Assembly: GCF_900156575.1 (NCBI RefSeq)
Contig: NZ_FTNY01000002.1
Location: forward strand, 806,001 to 870,000
From: Chryseobacterium shigense
Lineage (GTDB): Bacteria; Bacteroidota; Bacteroidia; Flavobacteriales; Weeksellaceae
DNA: 64,000 nt
Reading direction: 5' to 3'
In this document: positions 1-7,489 of the stretch, in pieces
How positions within the stretch are numbered: position 1 is the stretch's first letter
Layout: the number at the start of each line of letters is the position of its first letter
Translations under genes and position numbers: made by a program
Notes under the pieces: generated by a model
The model's database searches: none
Seen by the model: only the letters and a program-made list of their open reading frames with translations
Told to the model about the DNA's origin: nothing

Positions 1-483
1 CTGGGCCTGCACTATCTTTCAGGTTCCATCACTTATGATCCGGGGGTAAAAGTTGATCCTCTTCTGGCCTCGAAGATTGTATGGCTGGATGCATTTATTA
101 CGAATATTGACCGTACGTTCAGGAATACGAATCTTCTGATGTGGCATAAAGAGCTTTGGGTTATCGACAATGGAGCCTCATTTTATTTCCACCATTCGTG
201 GCAGAATTTTGATGCGGCAGCCAAGACCCCTTTCAAATATGTGAAAGATCACGTTCTGCTTCCAAAAGCAAAAATGTTGGATGAGGCCGATACATTTGCC
301 CATGAAGTACTGAATGATACCTTATTCAGGGATATTGTCAATTTAATTCCTGAAGACTGGCTTCAATGGAAGGATGCAGATGAAACACCAGAAGAGATCC
401 GTGAGATCTACTTCCAGTTTATGAAAACCAGGTTAGAAAATTCTCAAATCTTTGTAAACGAAGCGAAAAATGCAAGAGGATAA
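1..483 (+). CDS. HipA-like kinase, 3' part (5' end outside window)
   Basis: The frame is open from base 1 without a start codon, so only the C-terminal 160 residues are present. The visible part contains LDAFITNIDRT followed by NLLMWH and LWVIDNGAS. This resembles the catalytic-loop (D-x-x-x-N) and Asp-metal segment of HipA-like kinases of the type found next to DUF3037 genes. The stop codon lies 14 bases inside the following DUF3037 gene, so the two are translationally coupled. In this family a HipA-like Ser/Thr kinase fold is conserved but the substrate is unknown. It should not be assumed to be a toxin, because classical HipA partners are HipB DNA-binding proteins and none is visible here. 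Family call is fairly sure; function is open. Confidence 0.72.
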   Translation: MGLHYLSGSITYDPGVKVDPLLASKIVWLDAFITNIDRTFRNTNLLMWHKELWVIDNGASFYFHHSWQNFDAAAKTPFKYVKDHVLLPKAKMLDEADTFAHEVLNDTLFRDIVNLIPEDWLQWKDADETPEEIREIYFQFMKTRLENSQIFVNEAKNARG

Positions 484-853
484 AATATACGAATACGCTG
501 TCATACGCCTGGTGCCGAAAGTTGAAAGAGAAGAATTTTTCAACATCGGACTTGTCATGTTCTCCAAAAAAGAGAAGTTTATCCGTGTGGAATTCTACCT
601 GTGTCCGGATAAATTCAAGCTGATGCAAAGCAAAATTGATTACGACGACATTATCCAGAATCTGGAAAGCTTCCAAAAAATCGCAAACGGCGACAAACAA
701 GGAGGCCCTATCGCTTTGATGGATATCCCCGAACGTTTTCGCTGGTTAACCGCTGTAAGAAGCTCTGTCGTTCAGACATCAAGACCTCATCCGGGAAAAT
801 CAAAAGACCTGGAACAAACTTTTGGTAAACTTTTTGAAGAGTTAGTAAAATAA
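470..853 (+). CDS. DUF3037 family protein
   Basis: This 127-residue protein starts with YEYAVIRLVPKVEREEFFNIG, cited here in two parts: YEYAVIRLVP and EREEFFNIGLV. These are hallmark segments of the DUF3037 family. It overlaps the end of the HipA-like kinase gene by 14 bases. The pairing of DUF3037 with a HipA-like kinase recurs in many bacteria, so the two probably act together. No catalytic motif, signal peptide or membrane segment is visible. The molecular role is unknown; a regulator or partner of the kinase is an inference from synteny only. Confidence 0.8.
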   Translation: MQEDKIYEYAVIRLVPKVEREEFFNIGLVMFSKKEKFIRVEFYLCPDKFKLMQSKIDYDDIIQNLESFQKIANGDKQGGPIALMDIPERFRWLTAVRSSVVQTSRPHPGKSKDLEQTFGKLFEELVK

Positions 854-876
854 CACTCCACTACAAAAAGTATCCT

Positions 877-1905
877 ATGAAATCATCTACAAACAATATA
901 TCAATCTACAGGTTTTTCACAAACCTGTTTTTTGTTTTATTTTTAAGTCTATTTAATTTAAGTTATTCGCAAGATCAAAATCAGCTCGAACCCAAAACAG
1001 GAAAAAGCAATCTTCTCCCAAAAATATCAACCGTAACAGAAAATGTACCGTATAAAACCAATGAAAAGGGAACCCCTCTTTTACTGGATATTTATACGCC
1101 GAAAAATACTTCTGGTGAAAAAATACCCGTCGTAGTCTATGTTCATGGAGGCGCATGGGTAAAAGGCGATAAAACAGTGAGAGATGGCAGCTACATTGAA
1201 ACATTCATTGCTAAACTTCTCGATAAAAAGTATGCGGTCATCAGCATAGACAATACGCTTCTGAATGACAGTATTCATTTTCCGGTTCCTTTGGAAGATA
1301 CCAAAGATGCCGTAAGATGGGTAAGAAAAAATGCGGCAACCTATCATTTTGACCCTGATAACATTGGATTTTTTGGAGCTTCTTCCGGGGCGCACCTTTC
1401 TATGCTTGCGGCCTACACCCCCGATCATCAATTTGTCGGAAGCCCGGAACTTTCTGCTTATTCAGCAAAGGTCAATTATGTCGTAGACCATTACGGGCCT
1501 TCAGACCTTAACAAATTGCTGCATACACGGCTTGGAAAAGTACCGGTATTCTTGTTCGGACTGGCAGCACCAAAAATTGTAGACCTCAGAACAGATCTTG
1601 TGAGAGGATTGTCCGGATACAATATTAAAAAGGAACAAAGAAAGGCTGTTGACTATTTCAAAACAATTTCTCCTCTAACCTATGTTTCAGGTGGTGTACC
1701 TACCTTAATCATGCAGGGAAATAAAGACAAAGTCGTTCCCCTGCAACAGTCTAAGAAACTGCACAGAAAACTCAGCAGAGAAAATGTTGAGAATAGCCTG
1801 ATTATTGTTGAAGATGGCATTCACGGTTTTGGAACAACGGATAAACAATATATGGACAAGCTTACGGACCAGATGGTAAGTTTTATTGATTCTCACAGAA
1901 AATAG
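877..1905 (+). CDS. secreted alpha/beta hydrolase (esterase/lipase-like)
   Basis: The protein has 342 residues. Residues 1-32 form a signal peptide with a hydrophobic FFVLFLSLF core, ending near YSQ, so it is exported. The oxyanion-hole motif HGGAW starts at residue 90. The nucleophile elbow is GASSG with Ser169, followed by probable catalytic Asp284 (GNKDKVV) and His316 (IHGFG). This order and the HGG motif fit the hormone-sensitive-lipase/carboxylesterase group that includes the BD-FAE type. Likely activity is hydrolysis of a small ester or acyl substrate in the periplasm or at the surface. It starts 23 bases after the DUF3037 gene and may be co-transcribed. The substrate cannot be told from the sequence. 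Confidence 0.8.
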   Translation: MKSSTNNISIYRFFTNLFFVLFLSLFNLSYSQDQNQLEPKTGKSNLLPKISTVTENVPYKTNEKGTPLLLDIYTPKNTSGEKIPVVVYVHGGAWVKGDKTVRDGSYIETFIAKLLDKKYAVISIDNTLLNDSIHFPVPLEDTKDAVRWVRKNAATYHFDPDNIGFFGASSGAHLSMLAAYTPDHQFVGSPELSAYSAKVNYVVDHYGPSDLNKLLHTRLGKVPVFLFGLAAPKIVDLRTDLVRGLSGYNIKKEQRKAVDYFKTISPLTYVSGGVPTLIMQGNKDKVVPLQQSKKLHRKLSRENVENSLIIVEDGIHGFGTTDKQYMDKLTDQMVSFIDSHRK

Positions 1906-2116
1906 TATTTCATATACATTTTACATCAAAAATTAAAACACAGCATTATCAATCAATAGAATACAGTATTAAAAACAATCTATTACTGTAAATTTGCTAA
2001 ATTAATATACATATCATTATTTTTTACATCTAAAATAATTAACTTGGCTTTTGTTTAAATTATTCTTAACAAAATATCCAATATTTTTAATTATTCATTC
2101 TTAAAAAACAAATGGT

Positions 2117-3958
2117 ATGGATTTTCTGAATAACACCAATGCACTCACGCTGATATTTGTTTCAGTCCTGATTTTTGCGATTGCGTACCGCTTTTATGGT
2201 ATTTTCATTGCCAATAAAGTACTGCGCCTTAATGATAAAAACACAACACCTGCCGTAGAATTTGCAGACGGAAAAGATTATGTAGCCACCAACAGAAATG
2301 TTCTTTTTGGGCATCATTTTGCAGCGATTGCCGCTGCTGGGCCTTTAGTTGGACCTGTGCTGGCGGCCCAATTCGGGTATCTTCCCGGTGCATTATGGAT
2401 TCTGATAGGATGCGTGCTTGGCGGCGGCGTTCACGATATGGTCGTTTTATTTGCATCCGTAAGACATAAAGGACAAAGCCTTGCTACGATTGCATCTAAA
2501 GAAATTGGAAAAACTACAGGAACGGTTGCCGGTTTTGCCATTTTATTTATTCTGATTCTTACATTGGCAGGCTTGTCACTGGCCTGTATCAATGCGATGC
2601 ATGAAGCTTCATGGTCTCTTTTTACTGTTGTCATCACAATGCCTATTGCGGTGATTATGGGATTGATCATGAGATACAGAAAAAACAGTGTGCTTTTTGC
2701 AAGTATTTTGGGCGGAATCCTTTTAATAGCAGGAATCATTGGAGGACATAGTTTAATGCAGAATGAAACGATGAATAATCTGTTTACATGGGATATAAAA
2801 ACCATTTCTATTGCGATTCCGCTGTATGGTTTTCTCGCTTCTGTACTTCCGGTTTGGCTGCTTCTCGTACCAAGAGATTATCTGTCAACCTACTTGAAAA
2901 TAGGAACCATTATTATGCTTGCTGTGGGAGTGATTGTCATTCATCCTACAATTCAGATGCCTGCGCTTACAGAATTTGTGAATGGCGGAGGGCCTGTTAT
3001 CGGGGGACCTGTCCTCCCTTTTATTTTCATTGTGATTGCCTGTGGAGCAATTTCAGGTTTCCACGCAGTTATTGCAACAGGAACAACGCCAAAAATGCTT
3101 AACAAAGAAAAAGAGATCCTTTTTGTGGGGTATGGTGCCATGCTTGTAGAAGGTTTTGTGGCGTTAATGGCCCTGATTGCTGCGTGTACCTTAATGCCCG
3201 GTGATTATTTTGCCATCAATACACCTAAGGAATCTTATGATGCTTTTCTTGCAGCCCACCCTTCTCTGCACGGTGTAGACATCGATTATTATTCACAAAA
3301 AATAGGCATTGAGCTTCACGGAAGAACGGGTGGAGCGGTGTCCTTAGCCGTTGGAATGGCTCATATTTTCAATAAAATCCCGTACATGGATCAGCTGACG
3401 GCTTATTGGTACAATTTCGCCATCATGTTTGAAGCCGTTTTCATCCTTACCGCCATTGATGCCGGAACCAGAGTTGGCCGTTTCTTTTTACAGGAAATGC
3501 TGGGGTCTGTGATCCCTAAATTCAATGATAAGAACTGGATTCCCGGAATTATTATCAGCAGCCTCTTGTTTACATTCGCATGGGGATATCTGGTATTCAC
3601 TGGAAATGTGAGCAGTATCTGGCCACTCTTTGGAATCAGTAATCAGTTGTTGGCTGCCTGCGGACTTATTGTGTGTACAACGATGCTGATCCGGATGAAC
3701 AGGGGGAAATATGCATTATGCTCTGCAATTCCAGGCGTTTTCATGGCCGGAATAACGTTCTGGGCGGGTTATATTCAGGTCACGGCCATCTATCTTCCTA
3801 AAGAACAGTATCTGCTGGCAGCTTTAGCTGTAACGGCTATGGTTCTCATGCTGATTGTATTCATTGGAGCATTTATCAAATGGTATCAGCTTCTTCAGAT
3901 CAAGACCACCGTAACCGATTATTACGGAGAGCCGGTCAAAGAGCTTGTAGAAAGATAG
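2117..3958 (+). CDS. cstA: carbon starvation protein A, peptide transporter
   Basis: This is a 613-residue polytopic membrane protein with many hydrophobic segments. It carries the CstA signatures ATNRNVLFGHHFAAIAAAGP (residues about 57-76) and GGGVHDMVVLFASVRHKGQS. In other bacteria CstA/BtsT proteins import peptides or pyruvate during nutrient limitation, in the inner membrane. The length is shorter than E. coli CstA (about 700) but typical of the compact form. It is transcribed alone: the upstream spacer is AT-rich, and a weak hairpin at 3971-3991 lies between its stop and the thiamin operon promoter. The precise substrate here is not determinable from sequence. Confidence 0.93.
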   Translation: MDFLNNTNALTLIFVSVLIFAIAYRFYGIFIANKVLRLNDKNTTPAVEFADGKDYVATNRNVLFGHHFAAIAAAGPLVGPVLAAQFGYLPGALWILIGCVLGGGVHDMVVLFASVRHKGQSLATIASKEIGKTTGTVAGFAILFILILTLAGLSLACINAMHEASWSLFTVVITMPIAVIMGLIMRYRKNSVLFASILGGILLIAGIIGGHSLMQNETMNNLFTWDIKTISIAIPLYGFLASVLPVWLLLVPRDYLSTYLKIGTIIMLAVGVIVIHPTIQMPALTEFVNGGGPVIGGPVLPFIFIVIACGAISGFHAVIATGTTPKMLNKEKEILFVGYGAMLVEGFVALMALIAACTLMPGDYFAINTPKESYDAFLAAHPSLHGVDIDYYSQKIGIELHGRTGGAVSLAVGMAHIFNKIPYMDQLTAYWYNFAIMFEAVFILTAIDAGTRVGRFFLQEMLGSVIPKFNDKNWIPGIIISSLLFTFAWGYLVFTGNVSSIWPLFGISNQLLAACGLIVCTTMLIRMNRGKYALCSAIPGVFMAGITFWAGYIQVTAIYLPKEQYLLAALAVTAMVLMLIVFIGAFIKWYQLLQIKTTVTDYYGEPVKELVER

Positions 3959-3970
3959 GAACCATTGTTC

Positions 3971-3991
3971 AAAATCCTTTGCAAGGGTTTT
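3971..3991 (+). terminator. weak hairpin after cstA
   Basis: A 9-bp stem with one G-T pair (AAAATCCTT at 3971-3979 and AAGGGTTTT at 3983-3991) closes a 3-base loop 13 bases past the cstA stop. It lacks a long T tract and overlaps the -33 box of the thiamin operon promoter, so it may only attenuate readthrough. Confidence 0.35.
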
Positions 3992-4019
3992 GCGTGCTCT
4001 GATATTTTTTATACATTTG
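3989..4019 (+). promoter_or_regulatory. promoter of the thiamin salvage operon
   Basis: TTTG at 3989-3992, exactly 19 bases, then TACATTTG at 4012-4019. This matches the Bacteroidota housekeeping-sigma consensus TTTG-N19-TANNTTTG. Transcription is predicted to start near 4024, right at the 5' strand of riboswitch stem P1, so the RNA would begin almost directly with the aptamer. Confidence 0.82.
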
Positions 4020-4020
4020 T

Positions 4021-4105
4021 TTTGCTTTAGGGGTATTCTGAAAAAGAATTGAGAGAGTCCCTTTGAACCTGATACGGCTGACACCGACGTAGGGAAAAGC
4101 AAAAT
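4021..4105 (+). promoter_or_regulatory. TPP riboswitch (THI box) aptamer
   Basis: The conserved TPP-aptamer blocks are present in order: AGGGGT at 4030, a TGAGAGAG block at 4051, CCCTTTGAACCTGAT at 4060-4074 and GTAGGGAA at 4090-4097. Stem P1 is formed by TTTTGCTTT (4021-4029) pairing with AAAGCAAAA (4097-4105). It lies 70 bases upstream of thiM, the first gene of a thiamin salvage operon. TPP binding is expected to lower expression of thiM-thiE-thiD-tenA. A hairpin followed by a T run at 4108-4130 could be the expression platform. Confidence 0.95.
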
Positions 4106-4107
4106 GA

Positions 4108-4130
4108 CATTGTTCACAGTGTACTTTTTG
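4108..4130 (+). terminator. candidate riboswitch-controlled terminator
   Basis: ACATTG (4108-4113) can pair with CAGTGT (4118-4123) across a TTCA loop, including one G-T pair, and TTTTT follows at 4126-4130. It begins 3 bases after aptamer stem P1. The position suits a transcription-attenuation platform, but the stem is weak, and control of translation initiation is an alternative. No anti-terminator pairing was worked out. Confidence 0.4.
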
Positions 4131-4174
4131 TTTTGGATTTTTTCCTGAAGCTATTTTTATTTTAAACGATATCA

Positions 4175-4972
4175 ATGGAAAAAATTCTTTGGGAACAGGT
4201 ACAGCTTGTCAGACAAAAATCTCCCCTTGTTCATAACATCACCAATTATGTGGTCATGAACAATACCGCCAATGCCCTTTTGGCTGTGGGAGCCTCTCCT
4301 ATCATGGCACATGCAAAATCTGAAATTCAGGAAATGATCAGCATTTCTCACTCGGTGGTTATTAATATAGGCACTTTGGATGAATATTGGTCAGAATCTA
4401 TGATCCTGGCAGCTAAAATTGCCCATTTGACAGGAAAACCCTGGGTTTTAGATCCTGTGGGTGCAGGAGCCACTTCGTTCCGGGATCAGATTTTAAATCA
4501 ACTTTTACCTTATCAACCTACGGTGATCAGAGGAAATGCGTCTGAAATCATTGCTCTTGCCAAAGCCAATACAACAGCGACCAAAGGAGTAGACAGTACG
4601 GCACAGAGTAACGAAGCCGTTGATGCCGCCCGCAGTCTGGTAAACCAATACGGAATAATAGTCTGTATTTCCGGTGAGACTGATATTATTCTCAATAATC
4701 AACAGGAAATTTTCATTAAAAACGGACATCCGCTGATGACGAAAGTAACCGGTCTTGGATGTTCTGCGACAGCTTTAATCGGAGCATTTATAGGAATTGC
4801 AGATGATAGAATAATGGCAGTAGCTGCTGCTATGGCATTAATTGGTATTGCGGGAGAACTAGCGGCTGAGGAAAGTAAAGGTCCTGCAAGTCTTCAGGTC
4901 AACCTCATCGATCAATTGTATACGATCACTGAACAGGAATTTTTCAACCGTTTAAAGATTAAGCGAAAATGA
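4175..4972 (+). CDS. thiM: hydroxyethylthiazole kinase
   Basis: This 265-residue protein phosphorylates 4-methyl-5-(2-hydroxyethyl)thiazole (EC 2.7.1.50), salvaging the thiazole half of thiamin. It has the ribokinase-like ThiM motifs: VHNITNYVVMNNTANALLA near the N-terminus (residues about 19-37), LDPVGAGAT (about 93-101), and GLGCSATALIGAF near the C-terminus, which contains the conserved active-site Cys. Length is typical. It is the first gene behind the TPP riboswitch and overlaps thiE by 4 bases (ATGA). The start at 4175 is the first ATG of the frame in agreement with the family N-terminus. Confidence 0.95.
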   Translation: MEKILWEQVQLVRQKSPLVHNITNYVVMNNTANALLAVGASPIMAHAKSEIQEMISISHSVVINIGTLDEYWSESMILAAKIAHLTGKPWVLDPVGAGATSFRDQILNQLLPYQPTVIRGNASEIIALAKANTTATKGVDSTAQSNEAVDAARSLVNQYGIIVCISGETDIILNNQQEIFIKNGHPLMTKVTGLGCSATALIGAFIGIADDRIMAVAAAMALIGIAGELAAEESKGPASLQVNLIDQLYTITEQEFFNRLKIKRK

Positions 4973-5604
4973 GTTTACATCCTTTTCCCTTTCAACTTTA
5001 TCTGGTGATTTCTGAAGCTGACTGCATGGGAAGAAATTTCGTGAAGGTTGCTGAACAGGCAATTCTTGGAGGAGTGGATGTCATTCAGCTAAGAGAGAAA
5101 AACAGCAGCCCGGAGTCGTTTCTTACAAAAGCCCTCCAGCTTATAGAATTGACAGAGAAATATTCTATTCCCCTGATTATTAATGATAATATTGAGGTTG
5201 CTGAGAAGATCAATGCAGCAGGAATTCATGTGGGTAACAGTGATGCTCCGCCCACTTATTTAAGACAACAAACCCATCTCAGTCAAAAAATCATTGGCTA
5301 CTCGATTGAATATCTTTCCCAGCTTGACAATGAGCAGACTGCCGTATCCGATTATTTGGGAATTAGTCCGGTCTTCAGAACTGATACGAAAACTGACACA
5401 ATAACAGAATGGGGACTCGAAGGCATTAAAACGATCAGGCAGCTTACAGACAAACCTTTAGTAGCCATCGGTCATATTCATTCAGGAAATGCAAAAGAAG
5501 TCATCAACGCTGGTGCAGACTGCATTGCTGTCGTTTCTGCTATTTGTGGTGCTGAAGACCCTCAAAAAGCAGCCTACCAATTAAAAAATGAAATTGTAAA
5601 ATGA
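4969..5604 (+). CDS. thiE: thiamine phosphate synthase
   Basis: This 211-residue TIM-barrel enzyme joins hydroxymethylpyrimidine diphosphate with thiazole phosphate to give thiamin phosphate (EC 2.5.1.3). Recognisable segments are GGVDVIQLREKN (pyrophosphate-site region), IHVGNSDAPP, YLGISPVFRTDTK and VAIGHIHSGN, in the usual ThiE order. The start ATG overlaps the thiM stop, and its own stop overlaps the thiD start, each by 4 bases, so synthesis is coupled. Regulation is through the upstream TPP riboswitch. TenI-like paralogues are similar, but its place between thiM and thiD favours a true ThiE. Confidence 0.92.
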   Translation: MSLHPFPFQLYLVISEADCMGRNFVKVAEQAILGGVDVIQLREKNSSPESFLTKALQLIELTEKYSIPLIINDNIEVAEKINAAGIHVGNSDAPPTYLRQQTHLSQKIIGYSIEYLSQLDNEQTAVSDYLGISPVFRTDTKTDTITEWGLEGIKTIRQLTDKPLVAIGHIHSGNAKEVINAGADCIAVVSAICGAEDPQKAAYQLKNEIVK

Positions 5605-6434
5605 AAAAATACACCTATCCATCGGTATTAACGATTGCCGGATTTGACGGAAGCGGCGGGGCAGGCATCCAGGCTGATATTAAAACAGCCTCTGCTCTGG
5701 GATGCTTTTCGACCTCGGTATTAACGGCTTTACCGGTACAGAATACGCAAGGCGTAAGAACAATATACCCCATTCCGGTAGAAGCTGTAGCAGATCAGAT
5801 CGAAGCTATTCTGGATGATATTTTTCCTGACGCCATTAAAATCGGAATGGTTCATACTCCACAGCTGGTTGAAACGATTGTCTCAACTTTAGGAAAATAT
5901 AAAAAAATACCACTGGTATTTGATCCTGTCATGGTCGCTACAAGTGGTCACCGTCTGATCGAAGAGGACACGATATCGGCCATCACGGAACAGCTTTTCC
6001 CGATTGCTGATGTAGTTACACCCAATATGGACGAAGCTGCCATTTTAGCCAGGATGAAGGTAGAGACTGTTGAAGATCTCTATGCCGCCGGAAAGGAAAT
6101 AAAGAAACTGGGCTGTAAAAGTATTCTTCTGAAAGGCGGACATCAGGAAACCTCAACCATTACTTCTCTATTTCACGATGAGCATGAGAAGTACCATTCT
6201 TTTGAAACTAAAAAATTTAGCACCAATAATACCCACGGCTCCGGTTGCACGCTTTCTTCTGCCATTGCAGCGTATCTGGCCCAGGGATTTACTTTATATG
6301 ATGCTGTTTCTCTTGGGCAGCAATATGTATATCAAGCGATAGAAAACGGAAAAGATGTACAAACAGGGCTTGGAAACGGTCCGCTTAATCACTTTTTTAA
6401 TCCACAAAAACTAATCAAAAATGAAATGGTCTGA
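5601..6434 (+). CDS. thiD: hydroxymethylpyrimidine (phosphate) kinase
   Basis: This 277-residue ribokinase-fold enzyme performs two successive phosphorylations of 4-amino-5-hydroxymethyl-2-methylpyrimidine (EC 2.7.1.49/2.7.4.7). The N-terminal LTIAGFDGSGGAGIQADIKT (about residues 10-29) is the substrate loop. NTHGSGCTLSSAIAAYLAQG near the C-terminus holds the anion hole and catalytic Asp/Cys region, and FDPVMVATSGHRL is conserved mid-protein. GFDGSGG in place of the common GSDSSGG is a small variation. It overlaps thiE by 4 bases and tenA by 14 bases. With thiM and thiE it supplies both halves of thiamin by salvage. Confidence 0.94.
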   Translation: MKKYTYPSVLTIAGFDGSGGAGIQADIKTASALGCFSTSVLTALPVQNTQGVRTIYPIPVEAVADQIEAILDDIFPDAIKIGMVHTPQLVETIVSTLGKYKKIPLVFDPVMVATSGHRLIEEDTISAITEQLFPIADVVTPNMDEAAILARMKVETVEDLYAAGKEIKKLGCKSILLKGGHQETSTITSLFHDEHEKYHSFETKKFSTNNTHGSGCTLSSAIAAYLAQGFTLYDAVSLGQQYVYQAIENGKDVQTGLGNGPLNHFFNPQKLIKNEMV

Positions 6435-7071
6435 ACACACCTGGCAAGCAATAGAAGAACGTTATCAGTCTATTCTGGACATGCCGTTTATCAAAGAATT
6501 ATCAAACGGTACTTTACCTCAGGAAAAGTTCAGGTTTTACATGGCCCAGGATTCTTTATATCTTGAACACTTCGGCAGAACACTTTCGCTGATCGCTGCT
6601 AAAATTCAGGATCTTCAGGATGTGCTGGCTTTTATGCGATTTGCTGAAAATACTATTGTGGTGGAAAATGCACTGCATGAATCTTATTTTATCGATTTTG
6701 GGGTTAAAGATAAAGGAATAGCAGAACCTGCCTGTCACCATTATATTCACTTTCTGAGAAGTACTGCAGCTTTAGAATCTGTGGAAATTGCCGTTGCAGC
6801 GGTTCTGCCGTGCTTCTGGATCTACCGTGAAGTCGGAGATTATATTTACAATCATCAGAATGCGATCAACAATCCTTATCAAAAGTGGATTGATACGTAT
6901 GGAGGCGAGGAATTTTCTGTTGCCGTAGATCAGGCTATTGCGATCTGTGACCGACTGGCCGAAAACAGTACGGAGGAAACAAGAGAGAAAATGACCGAAG
7001 CTTTTATCATGTCCACGAGAATGGAATTCCATTTCTGGGAAGGTGCTTATGAGCTGAAAACATGGAAATAG
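6421..7071 (+). CDS. tenA: TenA family aminopyrimidine aminohydrolase
   Basis: The 216-residue protein belongs to the TenA/heme-oxygenase-like fold. Family enzymes hydrolyse aminopyrimidines from degraded thiamin to hydroxymethylpyrimidine (EC 3.5.99.2), feeding ThiD. The catalytic Cys131 is in LPCFWIYREVG, and a C-terminal Glu lies in FHFWEGAYEL, matching the Cys-type TenA clade. YLEHFGRT is another family segment. It overlaps the thiD end by 14 bases and closes the riboswitch operon. A strong hairpin terminator follows 11 bases downstream. Combined with thiM, thiE and thiD, the operon is a salvage rather than a de novo set; no thiC, thiG or thiS lies in the window. Confidence 0.93.
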   Translation: MKWSEHTWQAIEERYQSILDMPFIKELSNGTLPQEKFRFYMAQDSLYLEHFGRTLSLIAAKIQDLQDVLAFMRFAENTIVVENALHESYFIDFGVKDKGIAEPACHHYIHFLRSTAALESVEIAVAAVLPCFWIYREVGDYIYNHQNAINNPYQKWIDTYGGEEFSVAVDQAIAICDRLAENSTEETREKMTEAFIMSTRMEFHFWEGAYELKTWK

Positions 7072-7082
7072 CTTAAAAATAA

Positions 7083-7113
7083 AAGCGGATTCAAAAATTT
7101 GAATCCGCTTTCT
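7083..7113 (+). terminator. terminator of the thiamin operon
   Basis: A perfect 13-base inverted repeat (7083-7095 with 7098-7110) 11 bases past the tenA stop forms a strong stem around GCGGATTC, followed by a short T run. Confidence 0.85.
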
Positions 7114-7280
7114 GATATGGAATTTTTGTTGAAACTTCGTTGTAGAAAAATATCTTCAAATATCTTTACGTCTATGCAAATTAAACCGTCTTTTTGGTAA
7201 TCGCAAAGGCGCAAAGGTTTTAAAGTGCTTCTGTGATTAAGGCGCAATAAAATCATAGATTTTCAGCTATTTTTATGCCT
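7114..7280. other. spacer with decayed repeat-like sequence
   Basis: No open reading frame of quality is seen here. Around 7201-7222 the words CGCAAAGGCGCAAAGG occur, and 7243-7250 has a related AAGGCGCAA. These look like remnants of an old dispersed repeat. Nothing else is recognisable. Confidence 0.4.
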
Positions 7281-7373
7281 CTGTCATTGCGAACCTTTAG
7301 GTGAAGCAATCTCAAATTATTTAACAATACCTTTTTTGAGATTGCTTCGTCGCTCTGCTCCTCGCAATGACAG
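7281..7373. repeat. 93-bp palindromic intergenic repeat element
   Basis: The ends are perfect inverted copies: CTGTCATTGCGA (7281-7292) and TCGCAATGACAG (7362-7373). An inner pair GAAGCAATCTCAA (7303-7315) and TTGAGATTGCTTC (7336-7348) extends the fold, giving a two-part cruciform. This looks like a REP-like or MITE-like dispersed element of flavobacterial genomes; that class assignment is from general recollection. No transposase is nearby. It sits between the end of the thiamin operon and the 3' end of the receptor gene. Confidence 0.75.
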
Positions 7374-7489
7374 CGGTACTCAATTTTATCGGAGATAAAA
7401 TCCTTGCGTCTTAAAACCTGATGCACTCAAATATCTTGCGCCATTTCGTTTTTCCAACTGGAAAATATGATTTTTAAACGCACGATCAT

